From: Cetobacterium sp. ZOR0034
GTDB lineage: Bacteria; Fusobacteriota; Fusobacteriia; Fusobacteriales; Fusobacteriaceae
Reading direction: 5' to 3'
Assembly: GCF_000799075.1 (NCBI RefSeq)
Contig: NZ_JTLI01000049.1
Coordinates: 1-64,000 of the forward strand
DNA: 64,000 bases
Positions 38,101-48,000 of this stretch are shown piece by piece. The position numbers and the translations under genes are program-made. The notes below the pieces were generated by a model. That model worked only from the letters and a program-made list of their open reading frames with translations. It ran no database searches and was not told where the DNA came from. Within the stretch, counting starts at the first letter, position 1; the number at the start of each line of letters is the position of its first letter.

Positions 38101-41100
38101 AGCTGTGTTCACTATATTTCCAACCGCCAAGTTATTGGCTTTTCCTTTTATTCTTACAACTAAAATCTCTTTTGGTGCTAACGTTATCTTTCCAGCTGTT
38201 ATATCTCCTCCAGATCCTATTCCAGTTGTAGAATACTTTGTTGTATCTCCACTTACACTGACTATTTCAAAAATCCATCCCGGTTGGAATGCAGCAACTG
38301 TTCCTCCTGTTGCTGATTGAACTTGAATCCCACTTACAATATCACTGATGTTGATATCTTTTGCTATTGCATTTTCACTTGTATTGGTTATAAACAATCT
38401 AAATCCAATATCTCCATTTGGAACATACGTTGTTTCCCCACTTACCAATGGTAGTTTGTTAAAATCAACTGTTGCTATTCTTGGATTTATAGGATCGCTA
38501 GATTTATCTTCATTATTTAGTTTTGCTGTATTTATTATCTCTCCAGCTGCTAAGCTTGAAGTCGTAGCCTTTATAGTAATCTCTAATTTTCCTGTTGGGG
38601 CTATATCTACTTCTGTATCTATATTGTTATTATCTACAAACGCATTCTGAACTATCGTCTTTCCATTATAAGCTGAATCTGTATGAGATATCACACTTGT
38701 TATAGTCCAGTTAACAAAAGCTTGACCTTGAGTCCCATTTAATAATGTTGTTTTTATATCACTTATTTTATCAACTATTTTTATATCATTTCCATATCCT
38801 TCACCAGTATTTTCAATAGTCAACTTATACTCTACAACCTCATTTGGTCCATAGATTTTGTCTGCTGGCGCAATTAACTCCTTCTTTGTTGTTATAATTG
38901 GAGATTTAGGATTTATCTGTGCTGAAGGATAATTCGTTCCAGCTACAGTTAATATATTCGCAGGAATAACACCTATAGCAGATTTCACTATATTTCCTGT
39001 TATCTTATAAACAATCTTATCTTTAGGTGCAAAATCTACCTCAGCTTGTAGATTTGTCGATGTATTTCCTGCCGCTGCTTTGATATCTGTCAGCACAGGT
39101 TTAGAAACTGTATTTGTAACAACAGGTGCTGAAATAACAACATTTTCTAAAGCTTTTCCTGTTGCATCTCCAGTTAAACTAGTTACTATTGCATCTACAT
39201 TATCCCCTATCGATAAATTGTTATAAAAACTTCTACCAGTATTTTCAATCTCTATTGTATATTCTACAAAATCTCCTGGAGTATAAGTCATTCCTGCTAC
39301 GAAATCCGCTGTTCCTAATTTTGTTAGTGTTTTATTAACTGTAATTGTCGTTGGAAGAGGTGTTAACTCTTTTGTCTTCGTATTCGTATCATACGTTGAT
39401 GTATTTGTAAACTTTCCAATTATTGTATCTTTTAGTTTTCCTGTAATCACAAACTCTATCCAACCACCCGGAGCTATTGTCACACTACCTTGTAAATCAA
39501 TTGTTGTGTTGAATGTTCCGACCGTTGTTACATTCCCACCAGAAGTTGTGTATGTTGCCGTATAACTTGCAAAAACATTTGATGTTGGAATAGCTACCGA
39601 TCCAGTAGTTTCTGCTATCTCTCCCACTATATTTCCAACTATATCTCTATAAGTTTTTGAGGCACTTGTTCCTAAACCAGTGTTTTCAACTCTAATTTTA
39701 TAGACTACATCATCTCCTGGATAGAATGTATTTTTTACCGTTGTTCCATCCAATTCATATGCTTGTTTTGTATGATTTATTGTTGCTGTTTGCATAGTTG
39801 AAGTAATCGAAGACTTCAGTCCATTCAAACTTCCAACATTAGTTATATTACCTATCGCATTCTCATTTATTTTTGCCTTAATTACATAGACAATCTCTCC
39901 ACCCGGATGAATGTCCATCAATCCTTCTATTTTGGGTTTCGCAGCGGTATTTGGAATCAAAGTAGCTAAAGGAATCGTATTATTTATATCAGCAACTGTC
40001 GAAACTCCTGTTTGACTAAGTTTTGTAACTGTCCAACTATCAAATGCTGGTCCTGTAACACCTGTTGTTGCATAACTTGTTGTTATTGCTCCAATCTCAT
40101 CAGTAAATACTGCATTGTTCAAAATTCCTGTTCCTGTATTTTTCAGTGTTACCTTATACTCTATATAACCACCTGGCATATATCTATTTGTAATAGCTGT
40201 TGTTCCATCTGGTTTATAGAATTTTAAAACCTCTTTCTTTATCTCTGGTTTATCTGTTGATGGTCCAACTTGATTTGAAACCGCATCTCCATCTACAACA
40301 GCTGTATTTGTAATAAAACCTACAGCTTTGTCATCTACTTTCGCTTTAATTTTATATGTTATTACTCCTCCTATTGGAATATCAGGAGTAGCGTTTAAAA
40401 CTCCGTTAGTTATAGTTGGATTTCCTAAGTTGGCTTTATAACCTACAGCACTACTATTAACTAAATCTACTGTTATATCTGTCAACGCTGGTGTTATTAC
40501 CGTTCCTGTAGAATCTAAAACAGTTATAGTACTGAAATTGTCTACAACAGGTATATCTTTTGCATTTCCATTACTATTATTTCTCAAAATAATTGTGTAT
40601 GTTATATATTGACCCGGTTGATATTTGCTTGGAGTTACACTTTTAGTATTTTGTAAGTTATGTCTGAAAGGTTCTGTTATAAGTCCACTATTATTTATAG
40701 TTCCTATAGCATCCTTTCTTACTAATCCCTCTATCACATATTGAAGCTTCTCTCCAGGTTTTATATCTACAGTTCCCACTAAATTTTGATTATCTGCAAT
40801 TCCTACTGTAAATACCTGCTCAGTTCCATCTGTTTCATCTGTTACTATTTTTTTTACAGTAAAATTATATGCACCTGTCACGGGATCTTTAAACGGATTA
40901 TCTGAAGTTCCATCTATTAAAGGTACTGTTAAATCCCTAATAAGTTCACTTATACTAAGATTATTTTGATACCCTGGTCCTGTTGATGCTGCTGTTATTG
41001 TATATTTTATTTTATCCACACCTGGAATATATGTCGCCTTATCTACCTCTCTAGTTATACCTCCTCCTGGTGGAACAATATTATGCTGAATTGAACTTGT

Positions 41101-44100
41101 TCCTATTTGATTAGCACCTTCTAAAAGAGTTGCAACATTTGTTAGCTGTTGTGTCACAACTCTATCATTTACAACAGCAACAATCTTATATGTCATAGTT
41201 GAATTAGCAGAAATTGTTACTGTATCATTTAAATCTGTCGATGGACTTCCAAAAGTAGTACTTGGATTACTATTATTTTCCCCTTTATATATAATCCAAC
41301 TTGTAAACGCATTTTGATTTAATAAATCTGTCACATTTTCTTGACTTAAATCATTTGCATAAGTTGCTTTTATATTAGAAATCAAATCTTTTACCGTAAC
41401 CTCTCTTGGGACTCCTAATTTATTTTTGATATCTATAAAATATGTTATTGTTCCTCCTGGTTCAAAAGTAGTTGAATCACTTCTTTTTATAAAATCAATT
41501 AAACTTCCAGCACCATTAACTTTTGTTATTGTTGCCGATGTTGTTGTTGTTAAATTATTTTGTGTATCCGTTACTTCCACTGTATTTGATACAGTATTTC
41601 CAGTATGAGAAGGTTTCACTGTTGCCACAACGGTATATTCAACCTTTCCGCCTGGAGCTATATCCACAGTTGCATTTAAATTTGTATTTATCGAACCTGA
41701 AATCCCTGTAGTTGTTCCTAATCCTACTGCAGTTCCTGTTATTATAATATTTTCAAAATACGTTGAATTTATAATATCCTTAATTATTGCATCATTTGCA
41801 TATCCATCTCCATTATTTGTCACTGTAATTTTAAACGACACCGGTGAACCAGGAACAAATGTATTCACAAGGGCTGTTTTCGTTGTAGATAAACTCGGAA
41901 GCTTTGGTGTTGTTGTTGCTGAAGCCGTCAAAGTATCTGCCTTTGCTGTATTCGTTATTGTACCATATAAAATCTCTGTGGCAGTTGGAGATTTTAAAGT
42001 TGCTGTAATAACATATTTAACCGATCCTCCTGGAGATATATCTACTGTATCATTCAAATCTACATTATTTAAACTCGATGTTATTGTTGATTTTGTCTCT
42101 GAACCATTTAAAACAGGAGTTGCTATTGTCCAACTTGAAAAAGCATTTGATAAAGCTCCACTTCCTAAAAGCACTCCTTGAATTGCTGAAATTTTGTCCT
42201 CTACTTTTACTCCTAATGCTACTCCTGCTGTTCCAGAGTTACTAACAACTACTTCATATTGAATAGTTGCCGTTCCTCCTGCTGCATACGTCACTGTTGG
42301 TGTGCTCTTTGCTATATTAACTTTTGATTCTCTCGTTAATGATCCTTTATCGGAATATACAGCGCCATTTACAGTTGCTAAGTTTTTTATACTTCCTTTC
42401 GCCTTTGGATTCAATACTGCTGTAACTGTATATGTTATTCTTCTATTTGGCCCTAAGATTGCATTAGTTATATTCAAATCCGATGTAGGAGAATATGTTC
42501 CCGCATTTGAAGGCTCACTTGAACTTGTAACCAAAACTGGTGAACCACTGCTGATATCATAAATTGCAGATGTTATATTCCATGATTGGTATGCTGGTCC
42601 TGTCGTTCCATCAATAAGTAAAGCAGTTATTGTGCTCAATTTATCCTCTACTTTTACTCCTGTTGCATATCCATCTCCAGGATTATCTACATCTATTGTA
42701 TAAACTAATGTTCCTCCTGGAACATACTCAGTACTATTTACATTTTTAGCAACTTCTAATATTGGTGATGACATCTTTACTCCTGGTCCTGTTTCTGGAA
42801 CATTATCTCCACCAGTTGTAACTGTATCTTGAATCAAACCTATTGTAGACAACTTAGTTTTTGCTTTTATCTCGTAAACAATACTTCCATTAGCTCCAAT
42901 ATCAGCCGTTATAAGTAAATCTCCTGTATTGTTTGTCGTATTAGGTGTTCCCGGAACTGTCCCTACTCCAGTTGTGCTTATAACAGAAAGATCCCAGCTA
43001 TCAAAAGCAGGAGCTGAAGTCCCATTTACTTGCTCAGCTAATATAGAAGTAATTGCATCTTTTATAGATAGATTATTCATAAAGTTGTTATTTGGATTAG
43101 TCACTGTAATTGTATAAGTTATTATATCTCCTGGTTTATACTCTATCTGATTTGGAACTTTTGTTATAACCGCTGTCGAATTCGTTGCTAAAGCTACTGG
43201 TGTTGCAGTTACCGTCGCTGTTTTTTCTGTGACTGCATTTTTTTTCAAGTTTGCGGTATTCACTATATTACTAATTGCTGAATCTTTTGCTACTGCAGTT
43301 ATTGTATATACTATTTTCTCTCCTGGAAAAACAGTTACAACATCTAATAGATTTGTATTAGTTGTCGTTCCTCCACTTGAAACTATTGTTGATATTGATT
43401 TAGTTGACCCTGCTCCTAAAGCCGCATTCACAGTCCAACTTTTTAATAATCCTGAAGTTAAATCTGTTGCAGATGTTATCCCTGTATTTCCTATATTTCC
43501 AGAAATTCCTGCCAATAAATCTTCTACAACATAGTTTGAAGCTATTCCTGTTCCAGTATTCTCAACTGTAACTGTGTATATTATTGTTTCTCCCGGTCTA
43601 TATGTTGTTTTATTTTGAGTTTTAGTTAAATTCATTGTTGGAAGAACAGATGTCGTATTTAAAGCTGTTGTTTTTTCAACTCCATTTCTATCTGTAGCTT
43701 TCACTGTGTTAGAAATTTGTCCTACTATATCTGAATTAACCTTTCCTATTATTGTGTATTCTACATACGAACTCGGAGATATGCTGACATTTGTAGCTGT
43801 TAAATCTCCTGTTGGATTGAATGTTCCAGCGTTACTTCCTCCTGTTCCAGTGGCTGTAACCGTTATTGTCCCCGGAGCAAATACGGCTTTTGTTGAACCA
43901 TCTGCTGCTGTAGCCGTCAATGTCGATAAGATGTCTTCAACTTTCATTTTTGTTATTCCTACTGTTGAAGAGTTATTTTGAACTCTTACTTTATATGTTA
44001 AATTTTCATTTGGTGTGTAGTTTGTTGGTGTCGATGTTTTTTGAATACTGAAATCATATGTTGCTAAGTTTAAAGTGACTGTATTTGAGCTTTCTGTTTG

Positions 44101-44949
44101 AGCTCTTACAGTTGATGTTGCTGTATTTTGAATTGGTCCTATTACTCCTGGTTTTACATTTGCTGTTATCGTATACTCAACCTTACTTCCCGGTGTTATC
44201 GTTATTCCAGTTGCAATTAAATCTCCAGAAGGAGAAAAGCTTCCGGCACTACTTCCTCCAGTACTTGTAGCAGTTATGGTAGCTCCTGTAAGATCTGTAG
44301 ATAAAATATCATCCACTCTAAAATCTTTTATTGTTGTGCTCGTACTTGTATTTGTTACAGTTATCTTATAGCTAACTGTTCCATCTTTTTCATAGTAAGT
44401 ATTCGTCGATGTTTTTCCAATTGTATAAGTATATGGAACTCTTGTCAAAGTAACGCTTCCTGTCCCTAAAATACTGTTTGAAGATGTATTTGTGACCGTA
44501 ACAACTGGTGTCAAAGGATCTTTTACATAGGAATTTACTGTTCCCCTTACAAAATACTCTACATATCCCCCTGCTGGAATATCAACCCCATTTACAGAGA
44601 AATCTCCATTGATTGGAATCGATCCTGGATTAGCTCCCGGACTAGAACTACTGATTTGATTTACAAAAGTAGAAAAAGCCGCTCCAGTTCCTCCAGTATC
44701 CAAAGCTGAAGTTATTCCACTAAGCGGCGCTTCTATTTTTATATTTTTCAACTCATCTGTTGTTGAAGAGTTAGTTATTCGTACTTTGAATCTTATTGTT
44801 TCTCCTGTATCATAATTGGGTAGTTGTTGAACTCCTGATAAATTTACTTTTGTTATCTCTATTACTGGTGCTGATAATAAGAAAATTGAATTTAATAAAA
44901 ATATTAAAAATAGTAAATACCGATGCTTTTGTGTCCCCGTCGTCCCCAT
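29182..44949 (-). CDS. Giant DUF11-repeat surface protein (5255 aa)
   Basis: 5255 aa, an open frame of 15.8 kb without interruption. A signal peptide (about 10-26, cut near LLSA) is followed by about 34 repeats of roughly 130-150 residues. Each starts with a Y-x-PG-x-x-[IV]-x-Y-x-[IV]-x-[IV] strand and N-T-G turn, continues with a D-x-[IV]-S-x-I helix, an AF-x-SW stretch and ends with I-x-N-T-A. These are DUF11/conserved-repeat beta-sandwich domains that make long stalks. The C-terminal 550 residues differ: VFHDRDGDGTQDD, then GIPGVRIANVEGLVIITDQY and GRFHIPEV (SdrD_B/Cna_B-like), and an OmpA-like tail. There is no sortase motif or own barrel. It is a probable adhesin held by the barrel protein encoded next. 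Confidence 0.88.
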   Translation of the reverse strand: MGTTGTQKHRYLLFLIFLLNSIFLLSAPVIEITKVNLSGVQQLPNYDTGETIRFKVRITNSSTTDELKNIKIEAPLSGITSALDTGGTGAAFSTFVNQISSSSPGANPGSIPINGDFSVNGVDIPAGGYVEYFVRGTVNSYVKDPLTPVVTVTNTSSNSILGTGSVTLTRVPYTYTIGKTSTNTYYEKDGTVSYKITVTNTSTSTTIKDFRVDDILSTDLTGATITATSTGGSSAGSFSPSGDLIATGITITPGSKVEYTITANVKPGVIGPIQNTATSTVRAQTESSNTVTLNLATYDFSIQKTSTPTNYTPNENLTYKVRVQNNSSTVGITKMKVEDILSTLTATAADGSTKAVFAPGTITVTATGTGGSNAGTFNPTGDLTATNVSISPSSYVEYTIIGKVNSDIVGQISNTVKATDRNGVEKTTALNTTSVLPTMNLTKTQNKTTYRPGETIIYTVTVENTGTGIASNYVVEDLLAGISGNIGNTGITSATDLTSGLLKSWTVNAALGAGSTKSISTIVSSGGTTTNTNLLDVVTVFPGEKIVYTITAVAKDSAISNIVNTANLKKNAVTEKTATVTATPVALATNSTAVITKVPNQIEYKPGDIITYTITVTNPNNNFMNNLSIKDAITSILAEQVNGTSAPAFDSWDLSVISTTGVGTVPGTPNTTNNTGDLLITADIGANGSIVYEIKAKTKLSTIGLIQDTVTTGGDNVPETGPGVKMSSPILEVAKNVNSTEYVPGGTLVYTIDVDNPGDGYATGVKVEDKLSTITALLIDGTTGPAYQSWNITSAIYDISSGSPVLVTSSSEPSNAGTYSPTSDLNITNAILGPNRRITYTVTAVLNPKAKGSIKNLATVNGAVYSDKGSLTRESKVNIAKSTPTVTYAAGGTATIQYEVVVSNSGTAGVALGVKVEDKISAIQGVLLGSGALSNAFSSWTIATPVLNGSETKSTITSSLNNVDLNDTVDISPGGSVKYVITATLKSPTATEILYGTITNTAKADTLTASATTTPKLPSLSTTKTALVNTFVPGSPVSFKITVTNNGDGYANDAIIKDIINSTYFENIIITGTAVGLGTTTGISGSINTNLNATVDIAPGGKVEYTVVATVKPSHTGNTVSNTVEVTDTQNNLTTTTSATITKVNGAGSLIDFIKRSDSTTFEPGGTITYFIDIKNKLGVPREVTVKDLISNIKATYANDLSQENVTDLLNQNAFTSWIIYKGENNSNPSTTFGSPSTDLNDTVTISANSTMTYKIVAVVNDRVVTQQLTNVATLLEGANQIGTSSIQHNIVPPGGGITREVDKATYIPGVDKIKYTITAASTGPGYQNNLSISELIRDLTVPLIDGTSDNPFKDPVTGAYNFTVKKIVTDETDGTEQVFTVGIADNQNLVGTVDIKPGEKLQYVIEGLVRKDAIGTINNSGLITEPFRHNLQNTKSVTPSKYQPGQYITYTIILRNNSNGNAKDIPVVDNFSTITVLDSTGTVITPALTDITVDLVNSSAVGYKANLGNPTITNGVLNATPDIPIGGVITYKIKAKVDDKAVGFITNTAVVDGDAVSNQVGPSTDKPEIKKEVLKFYKPDGTTAITNRYMPGGYIEYKVTLKNTGTGILNNAVFTDEIGAITTSYATTGVTGPAFDSWTVTKLSQTGVSTVADINNTIPLATLIPNTAAKPKIEGLMDIHPGGEIVYVIKAKINENAIGNITNVGSLNGLKSSITSTMQTATINHTKQAYELDGTTVKNTFYPGDDVVYKIRVENTGLGTSASKTYRDIVGNIVGEIAETTGSVAIPTSNVFASYTATYTTSGGNVTTVGTFNTTIDLQGSVTIAPGGWIEFVITGKLKDTIIGKFTNTSTYDTNTKTKELTPLPTTITVNKTLTKLGTADFVAGMTYTPGDFVEYTIEIENTGRSFYNNLSIGDNVDAIVTSLTGDATGKALENVVISAPVVTNTVSKPVLTDIKAAAGNTSTNLQAEVDFAPKDKIVYKITGNIVKSAIGVIPANILTVAGTNYPSAQINPKSPIITTKKELIAPADKIYGPNEVVEYKLTIENTGEGYGNDIKIVDKISDIKTTLLNGTQGQAFVNWTITSVISHTDSAYNGKTIVQNAFVDNNNIDTEVDIAPTGKLEITIKATTSSLAAGEIINTAKLNNEDKSSDPINPRIATVDFNKLPLVSGETTYVPNGDIGFRLFITNTSENAIAKDINISDIVSGIQVQSATGGTVAAFQPGWIFEIVSVSGDTTKYSTTGIGSGGDITAGKITLAPKEILVVRIKGKANNLAVGNIVNTADASYNGTNLGPKTVTLTPKAGIADLTKSVNKVEYTPGGKILYTIVVKNTGAGYLNDVSIVDDLLKIETDLANGTKGPAITAITQVTFSKLNAATTIARDLSYTDGYKATGDIYPGDTVTIVLEATVNPLAAGTIINVANVKDSTGAILDTDTKTVSPLPANLKILKTVDKTTYVSGDTLTYKIIVGNIGTGWANGIKVTDEISSIISKVGGSDVPAFESWTISYAPSAGSGQVIVSEQTFPLTTQNLNARVSLAPQSGVEFTIVAKLVDNTTGDIKNIAKYQYDPTNPTNPGTIPVSSNEVVTKPQVIPLQITKSQSNPREQLGDATAIPSASNYEIGPIKYWLSDIVYYRIQVTSGASAVDNVTIRDNLKDVLVFGSGGSNIPAFSEWSIQSINYSGAGITSPISSIPAVGSTTTASNISVTTNLGSNQTMTIIIKAKITAGDVANANFPQAVIKNTASLETLVSGSNVVQNSNEVVFTPYPPVLERDKVITSINGVPYTAGMTYEPGDIVVYTLSIKNISGGVADDVIIKDNISSVVTELVGGVVGPAFSSWTITVDKSPAAKITPESFASNTNIDALADLGPDKYVNFIISATVASNAIGTISPNIGIVNGEDDPTPPIPPKTPTTPTLIKTIKQGSVFTPGGTIIYEVKVTNPNEKLWLNDVNVLDSISSIKAYDLNGNLVPAFKSNWTIGKVDLGKGTLFTNTYPKSNVDLNETMDLAPTDVVTFTITGIVNDNIVGDIVNKASGSYIFKKEVKPLPETTVTSTTNPGVAKITKVPFEEFYIPGGSIGYDITIENTSSTNLINDLKLTDLISGITASKIGEANPVAAFKPNWTISYQVIGDTVNTNTTEIPSTGDINNINLDIGKSTKIIIRIRGVAEDGIYGNILNTATYTYPDNNPNNSATATIKPRDPEVVLRKTVNVPTYGPTDLILYTVELENIGTGPAIGVKLLDEIGLITTDLTGTPTTGKAFSSWERELTSVPNTSVITSETITADAYSATLNIAPGDKVIITLKGTLNPKAYGEIKNIASGSYRNGKNEEIALTANAITKGKAPQLFIRKQIDKNIYEDGDTLIFTVLLQNGGLGWGNDVIVQDKITEIKDDLVGQAFESWTIEIQSSSPLSSVSPNPIAPTTNLDVLVDIAPLSQVKFTITAKLAPNVSSTIKNTAIMKEKPDGPEKPSEEVVANPLTGNISVIKSVLEAKYTPGEKLTYVIEVKNSANILARDVLIKDSLNGLDVTTNLGQAIDPFTTWRLLSISGSAGTLYTSAIPEPGAAPGIQDLEVKTNIKPGETITLTIEADVSAGTEEKGVPVGPLENKVTVTYLESEIFDTVQILPGDPKIIIDKKIVSLAGADFTGQKYKSGDEVVYEITIENTGAGMASDVAIDDIISSMTTELAGGIVGPAFETWTIDIFKDKATTLITPATLDPKSDIALNADIDVNGKIVITITAKINSKAVGVIPKNIVTVQNVKKDTPEIDPEKGELSFKKKILEGQNYTQGGTIKYELRIINKSATYINDVNFRDEISLIEAKGLNESLVPAFLSWTVTRTDNNTGTQYTQGESLVTTDIDTQIDLSPNDTVVYTVTAIVNENVVGEIENIGYVDYIGPDGVVRLEEKVISFNTPAEVKVEKEPIVTEYVPGGEIGFRIILENTSEISVANNIVIKDIVSSIVANKIGGGTTGAFKPDWVITATLSGDISNSDINSLTSLDVGEDIDNLVIDLGKKTKVTIDIKGYAADDIYGDILNTVSFDYPEGQQTGKDDAVIKNTPSKAELSKQVDKVQYNSGEQLEYTITIKNTGKSAIPNFVLTDEIGKVIGELSGASTSTGLAFVSWERVSLSVPDSTSVLEEAIKSSLDGDTYSLKIDLGPEDEVVVKLSAITKTNVFGELKNIAIGKYPTVENGQPKEETLTSEAISNGKVGVLQLTKTVEPILYTPGQEVQYTIVVSNSGEGWVRNATLRDMFSEIKTIVYPGIEGLAFDSSSLSVTYTTTENENSVTLIESNPNLIADIDIKNGSSITFIAKIKVLPEAVQMIENIAKLSVKVGEGEELIEAKAKVFPKLPQITLKKTVDVQTFELSQNIIYTIVLENIGDTNVVGIEGRDIIQDIRAMNNLGELVYPFEAGGTITRVIEPADSVKVTPQVSAEGNLTDNLDMKAKSKITYTIELKVKDSIVGNIENTVKAKVPKQGSEEPTELVSTVASNPLRPTLGIEKTVITAIEADNGIINGEEVTYTIKLTTNRSVFNVQLIDEVVELKNEAGENIFKPDSINLISVQENGVNVPYTGDINGSSSEIRISRINSEALIVIKAIVKDDITLRSGEAIDNVARANYDQENDNVFDLEAPIKDSADVVARAPELELTKVATQDEILLGEEVEYTIKVKNTGVAKATNFVIVDNISEMTELSNSGVKIPAYTEWTVTGTTGPNSKLGTLPAPNTDINIKDAEIAPGDTLTYIIKAKTSLDLNAKEVKNTVKITIPGLPDKKAEDEIKVKKPLVSIDKEAGVRETSVGKFVPYSLLVTNNESQIIKNLYIRDTPPAGFEYVEDSLQIVKNGEKIGTIPTTYSGDTIVIGPFNLEAREQIEVVYITRVSVGVVKGVYKNVAVVTNGSGKPVSNEDSAEVDVVEDPLFETTTVIGKVFHDRDGDGTQDDSRATGLVVTQNINDSSYIPNSTYYVINGIRKAIPDRSVPLVKGVKFKETLYGRDSEKDELEKSKVEIFVGLKDLSSLGDIKVVTNEGTDVTLTKDNRVITNHKGLKAKGMVSQNIVIRREILKRSTNKNPDNKINYYQKITIINTGVIEEGIPGVRIANVEGLVIITDQYGRFHIPEVSSKKGKNYILKVDEATLPTGTIFTTENPKVQRLGTTMIKYNFGVVLPRTTFETKKDGTRLLKVRVYPGVIFYDNSDEIKPVVYKNLFEAILGKIKSKDHLLVELNRSGDEKLDEKRKAALVKSLEEYLKKEKVNVELVQTKKEGR

Positions 44950-45011
44950 AGCTCCTCCTTATATATTCGTGCTTTTCAATTTTTATTCTCTTTGTTTTCT
45001 TTCGTTCCTTT

Positions 45012-45041
45012 TTTATATTTCATTATTTTTGAAAAATTTAA
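45012..45041 (-). promoter_or_regulatory. Possible promoter of the giant gene
   Basis: Minus strand: TTAAAT (45036-45041), 18-bp spacer, TATAAA (45012-45017). Weak -35. AGGAGGAGCT lies just before the ATG. Confidence 0.35.
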
Positions 45042-45053
45042 CAAAATAAAAAA

Positions 45054-45077
45054 AACAGCAATCCTTTGATTGCTGTT
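45054..45077 (-). terminator. Terminator of the pilus operon
   Basis: aacagcaatc/gattgctgtt, 4-nt loop; the minus strand continues with TTTTTTTATTTTG. It separates the pilus operon from the giant-protein operon. Confidence 0.88.
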
Positions 45078-45092
45078 AAAAATTATCATTTT

Positions 45093-48000
45093 TTATTTCA
45101 AGTGTATCAATATCTCTATAGTTTTTTGATATTTTCCCAACTCTACATTACTTACCTCTGGTATCCTTCCTTCTAAATAAAGTGTTCTTTTTCTATTTTC
45201 ATTCGTATCTATTATTTCTGGTCCCAACTTTAAGTCTTTCACGACTAAGGTTTTTTCATCATTTAAGTAAAGTGTATTTGGTTCAGAAGCTGCTCCTCCT
45301 ACATCTATACTATACTCTGCTTTTATAGTTCCTGAGTTATACCAAAGCTCAATATTCGTTCCTTTTTTTATATCTCTATGATTTTTAGGTATTTTTCCAA
45401 AATCCAACTCACCTATAGCTGCAACAAAAAATTCTGGAGATTTTATATTTATCACATATTCACCTAATTTTTTCCCACTCTTATCTCTATAGATTATTGT
45501 CAACCTATCTACCTTATTATTTGTCCAGAAAAGAGGTTTTAACTCCATATCCCCATTTTCAAGCCTCAATATTTTTACTATTGTTCCATTTGCTAAGGTA
45601 ATTCTATTCCCCACTAATCCTTCGATTGCATTTTCATTTATAAATACATTTTCACTCAACTTTTCTGGATAATCTCCTGATAAAAGTTTGATGTCTAAAG
45701 TTTCTTTTGGATACCTAATCTCTAAATTTCCAATTACTACAGAGGAGGATTGGGCAGGATTGTATCTAGAGCTAATAATCAAATCCATCTCTCCTTTTTT
45801 TATGCTTTCTATATTTTTCTTCGTTTCTAATTTTACATTATAAGTTCTTCTTGCATCTCCTGAAGGATCTAAATGCTCTATTGAAATATTATAACTTTCA
45901 TTTCCATTTATATTTGTTAACCACATCTCAGTTTTTTCAGAACTATAATTTAGATTTACTTCTGTTGAGTTTTGATTTTTCTCAATTTTTAAATTTTCAA
46001 TTTTTAGTGCTCCTATATTGTCAGTTTCCCTAACTACACTCTCACCATTTGGTAATGTTATTCTAATTTTATGTTTATATTTCAATCCAAGTAGTGCCCT
46101 ATCTTCAAATATATTTTTCTCTACACCTGTAGGTATAATTGTATTTGAATTTGTAGCAACTATCTTCTCATTTTTATATTCACCATTAAATAACAAATCT
46201 ACATTTTTTATCAAAGCATCTTTTGTTATAACTATTTTTGGAAGATCCATATATTTCACTCTTGTTGCTGTTGCTGGAATACTCGAATCCAATGGCAGAT
46301 ACACTCTAAAATCTCGACTACTTTCATTTCTTCCAATTATAAAAGCAACCTTATTATTATTTCCAGGTTTTGGTTTAAACTCAACTCTTGCTCCTGAAAT
46401 CTCTCTCGCTTCTTTTTGTAAATTTTCTAATATCTCTGTCGAAATATCTATATTCAATCCAGTTGTAACTCTCTCCCAAGCTGATTGATTTGGAGCTAAC
46501 GTATATGAAGCCACTGTTACCAATTTGTTATCTGTCGTTCTTTGAGAATATAGATACGCTTTTGCACTTGTTCCGCTTTCAACTTTTGGATCAACTAACT
46601 CTGGTTTTACTTGGAAGGTTTCCCTTCTTCTCGGTGATTCATATTCCGCTACATAGGATGATCTCCACGTTTCTGTTTGATGTGTACCTCTATTAACCGA
46701 CCATCTACTTTCGTCACCTAAACCTATAGCAGGGATAATATTTGCGACTCTGTCAAACGTTCCATATTGCATCAAACTAAATATTCCTGAAAGATTTGGA
46801 ACTTTCCCTACATAATTATCCGTTATTTCCAAATCTTTAATTGTTGATGTATAAGCCATTACATTTAAATCTCCACCTGCTAAATCTGTCCATTTTAATT
46901 TTAATCTATTGACAATAATCTCCTCTTTTACTCCTGTTGTAGGAGTAGCTTTTATTGATATTTTTACATTTTCAAAAGTATAAACTGTACCCTCTTTAAT
47001 CTCGCCACTGTTTGTCGAAAGAACAAATCTAAGACTTTCAATCTCTTTTGGATTTATTAGAGTACTTTTGTCTCCTGAGAATAAAAGTTTTCCCCTGATA
47101 TTCCCGGTAGTTGAAATCAACTCTGAAGAAGTCACCTCTATTCTGACTCCTACATTATCTCCATATGTTTTAGTAATCTCTTTATCATAATTTTCAAGCC
47201 CTAAAGTTCCCAAATAAACTGTAGTTTCATTAATTTTTCCAGCTACATTTAAAGTTTTTGTTCCACTCTCTATTTGAGGAATCAATGTCGATTCATCTTC
47301 ATTTAGATATGTTCTAGGAGTAAATTCAGCAACTTCAACATTGTATCTATCTACACTCAGAATCTTTCCATATGAGTTTAAATGCTCTAGTTCGATTCTA
47401 TCACTAGCTTTTCGAAGTCCCCACTTTCTCAATCCTACTGCCAATGCAGAGCTTTTTCCTTTCATTAAAACATATGTATTTTCACCTGAATTTATTTCAA
47501 TCTCCTCTTTTAAATGACCATTTAAATCTGTTCTAATCTCTTTATAAAAAACTCCATTTAAATAGGTTTTTATTGTATGAACACTCTTTACGTCGCTATA
47601 TCCGTTCCATCCATCAATTATCCCTGTAACATTTAAAGAGTTAGGGTGCGCTAAGTTAATAGCCATATTATTTGGAGCCACATCTCCATTTTTGAATATA
47701 TCAAAAGTTCCTGTTAAATTTCCCGAAGCTTTTGGAACAGGATTATTAAATTTTATATTTAAAGATTTTTTATCTGCATATGTGTCCTTTACCACGTATA
47801 CATTTGGAAACTCTAATCTTTCTAACTCATTTTTTGCAGAAATCACAAATCTATTTCCTGAGCTTTTTTGTTCCCCCTTTAGCAAATAGATTTTATTATC
47901 AAGTGATTCCTCCCAAGGAATTTTAACTTTACTCTCAGTTTTAGTTGAAGCATATTTCAATATTGTTGAAATTATATCACTTGTAAAATTTACTACAAAG

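Noticed and set aside
29182-44949. Many 60-100 aa frames antisense to the giant gene
   Set aside because: They are mirror frames of a repetitive, low-complexity coding sequence, lack ribosome binding sites and show no recognisable product.
29182-44949. Recent tandem DNA duplication inside the giant gene
   Set aside because: Repeat units resemble each other in protein only; no long identical DNA stretches were seen by eye.
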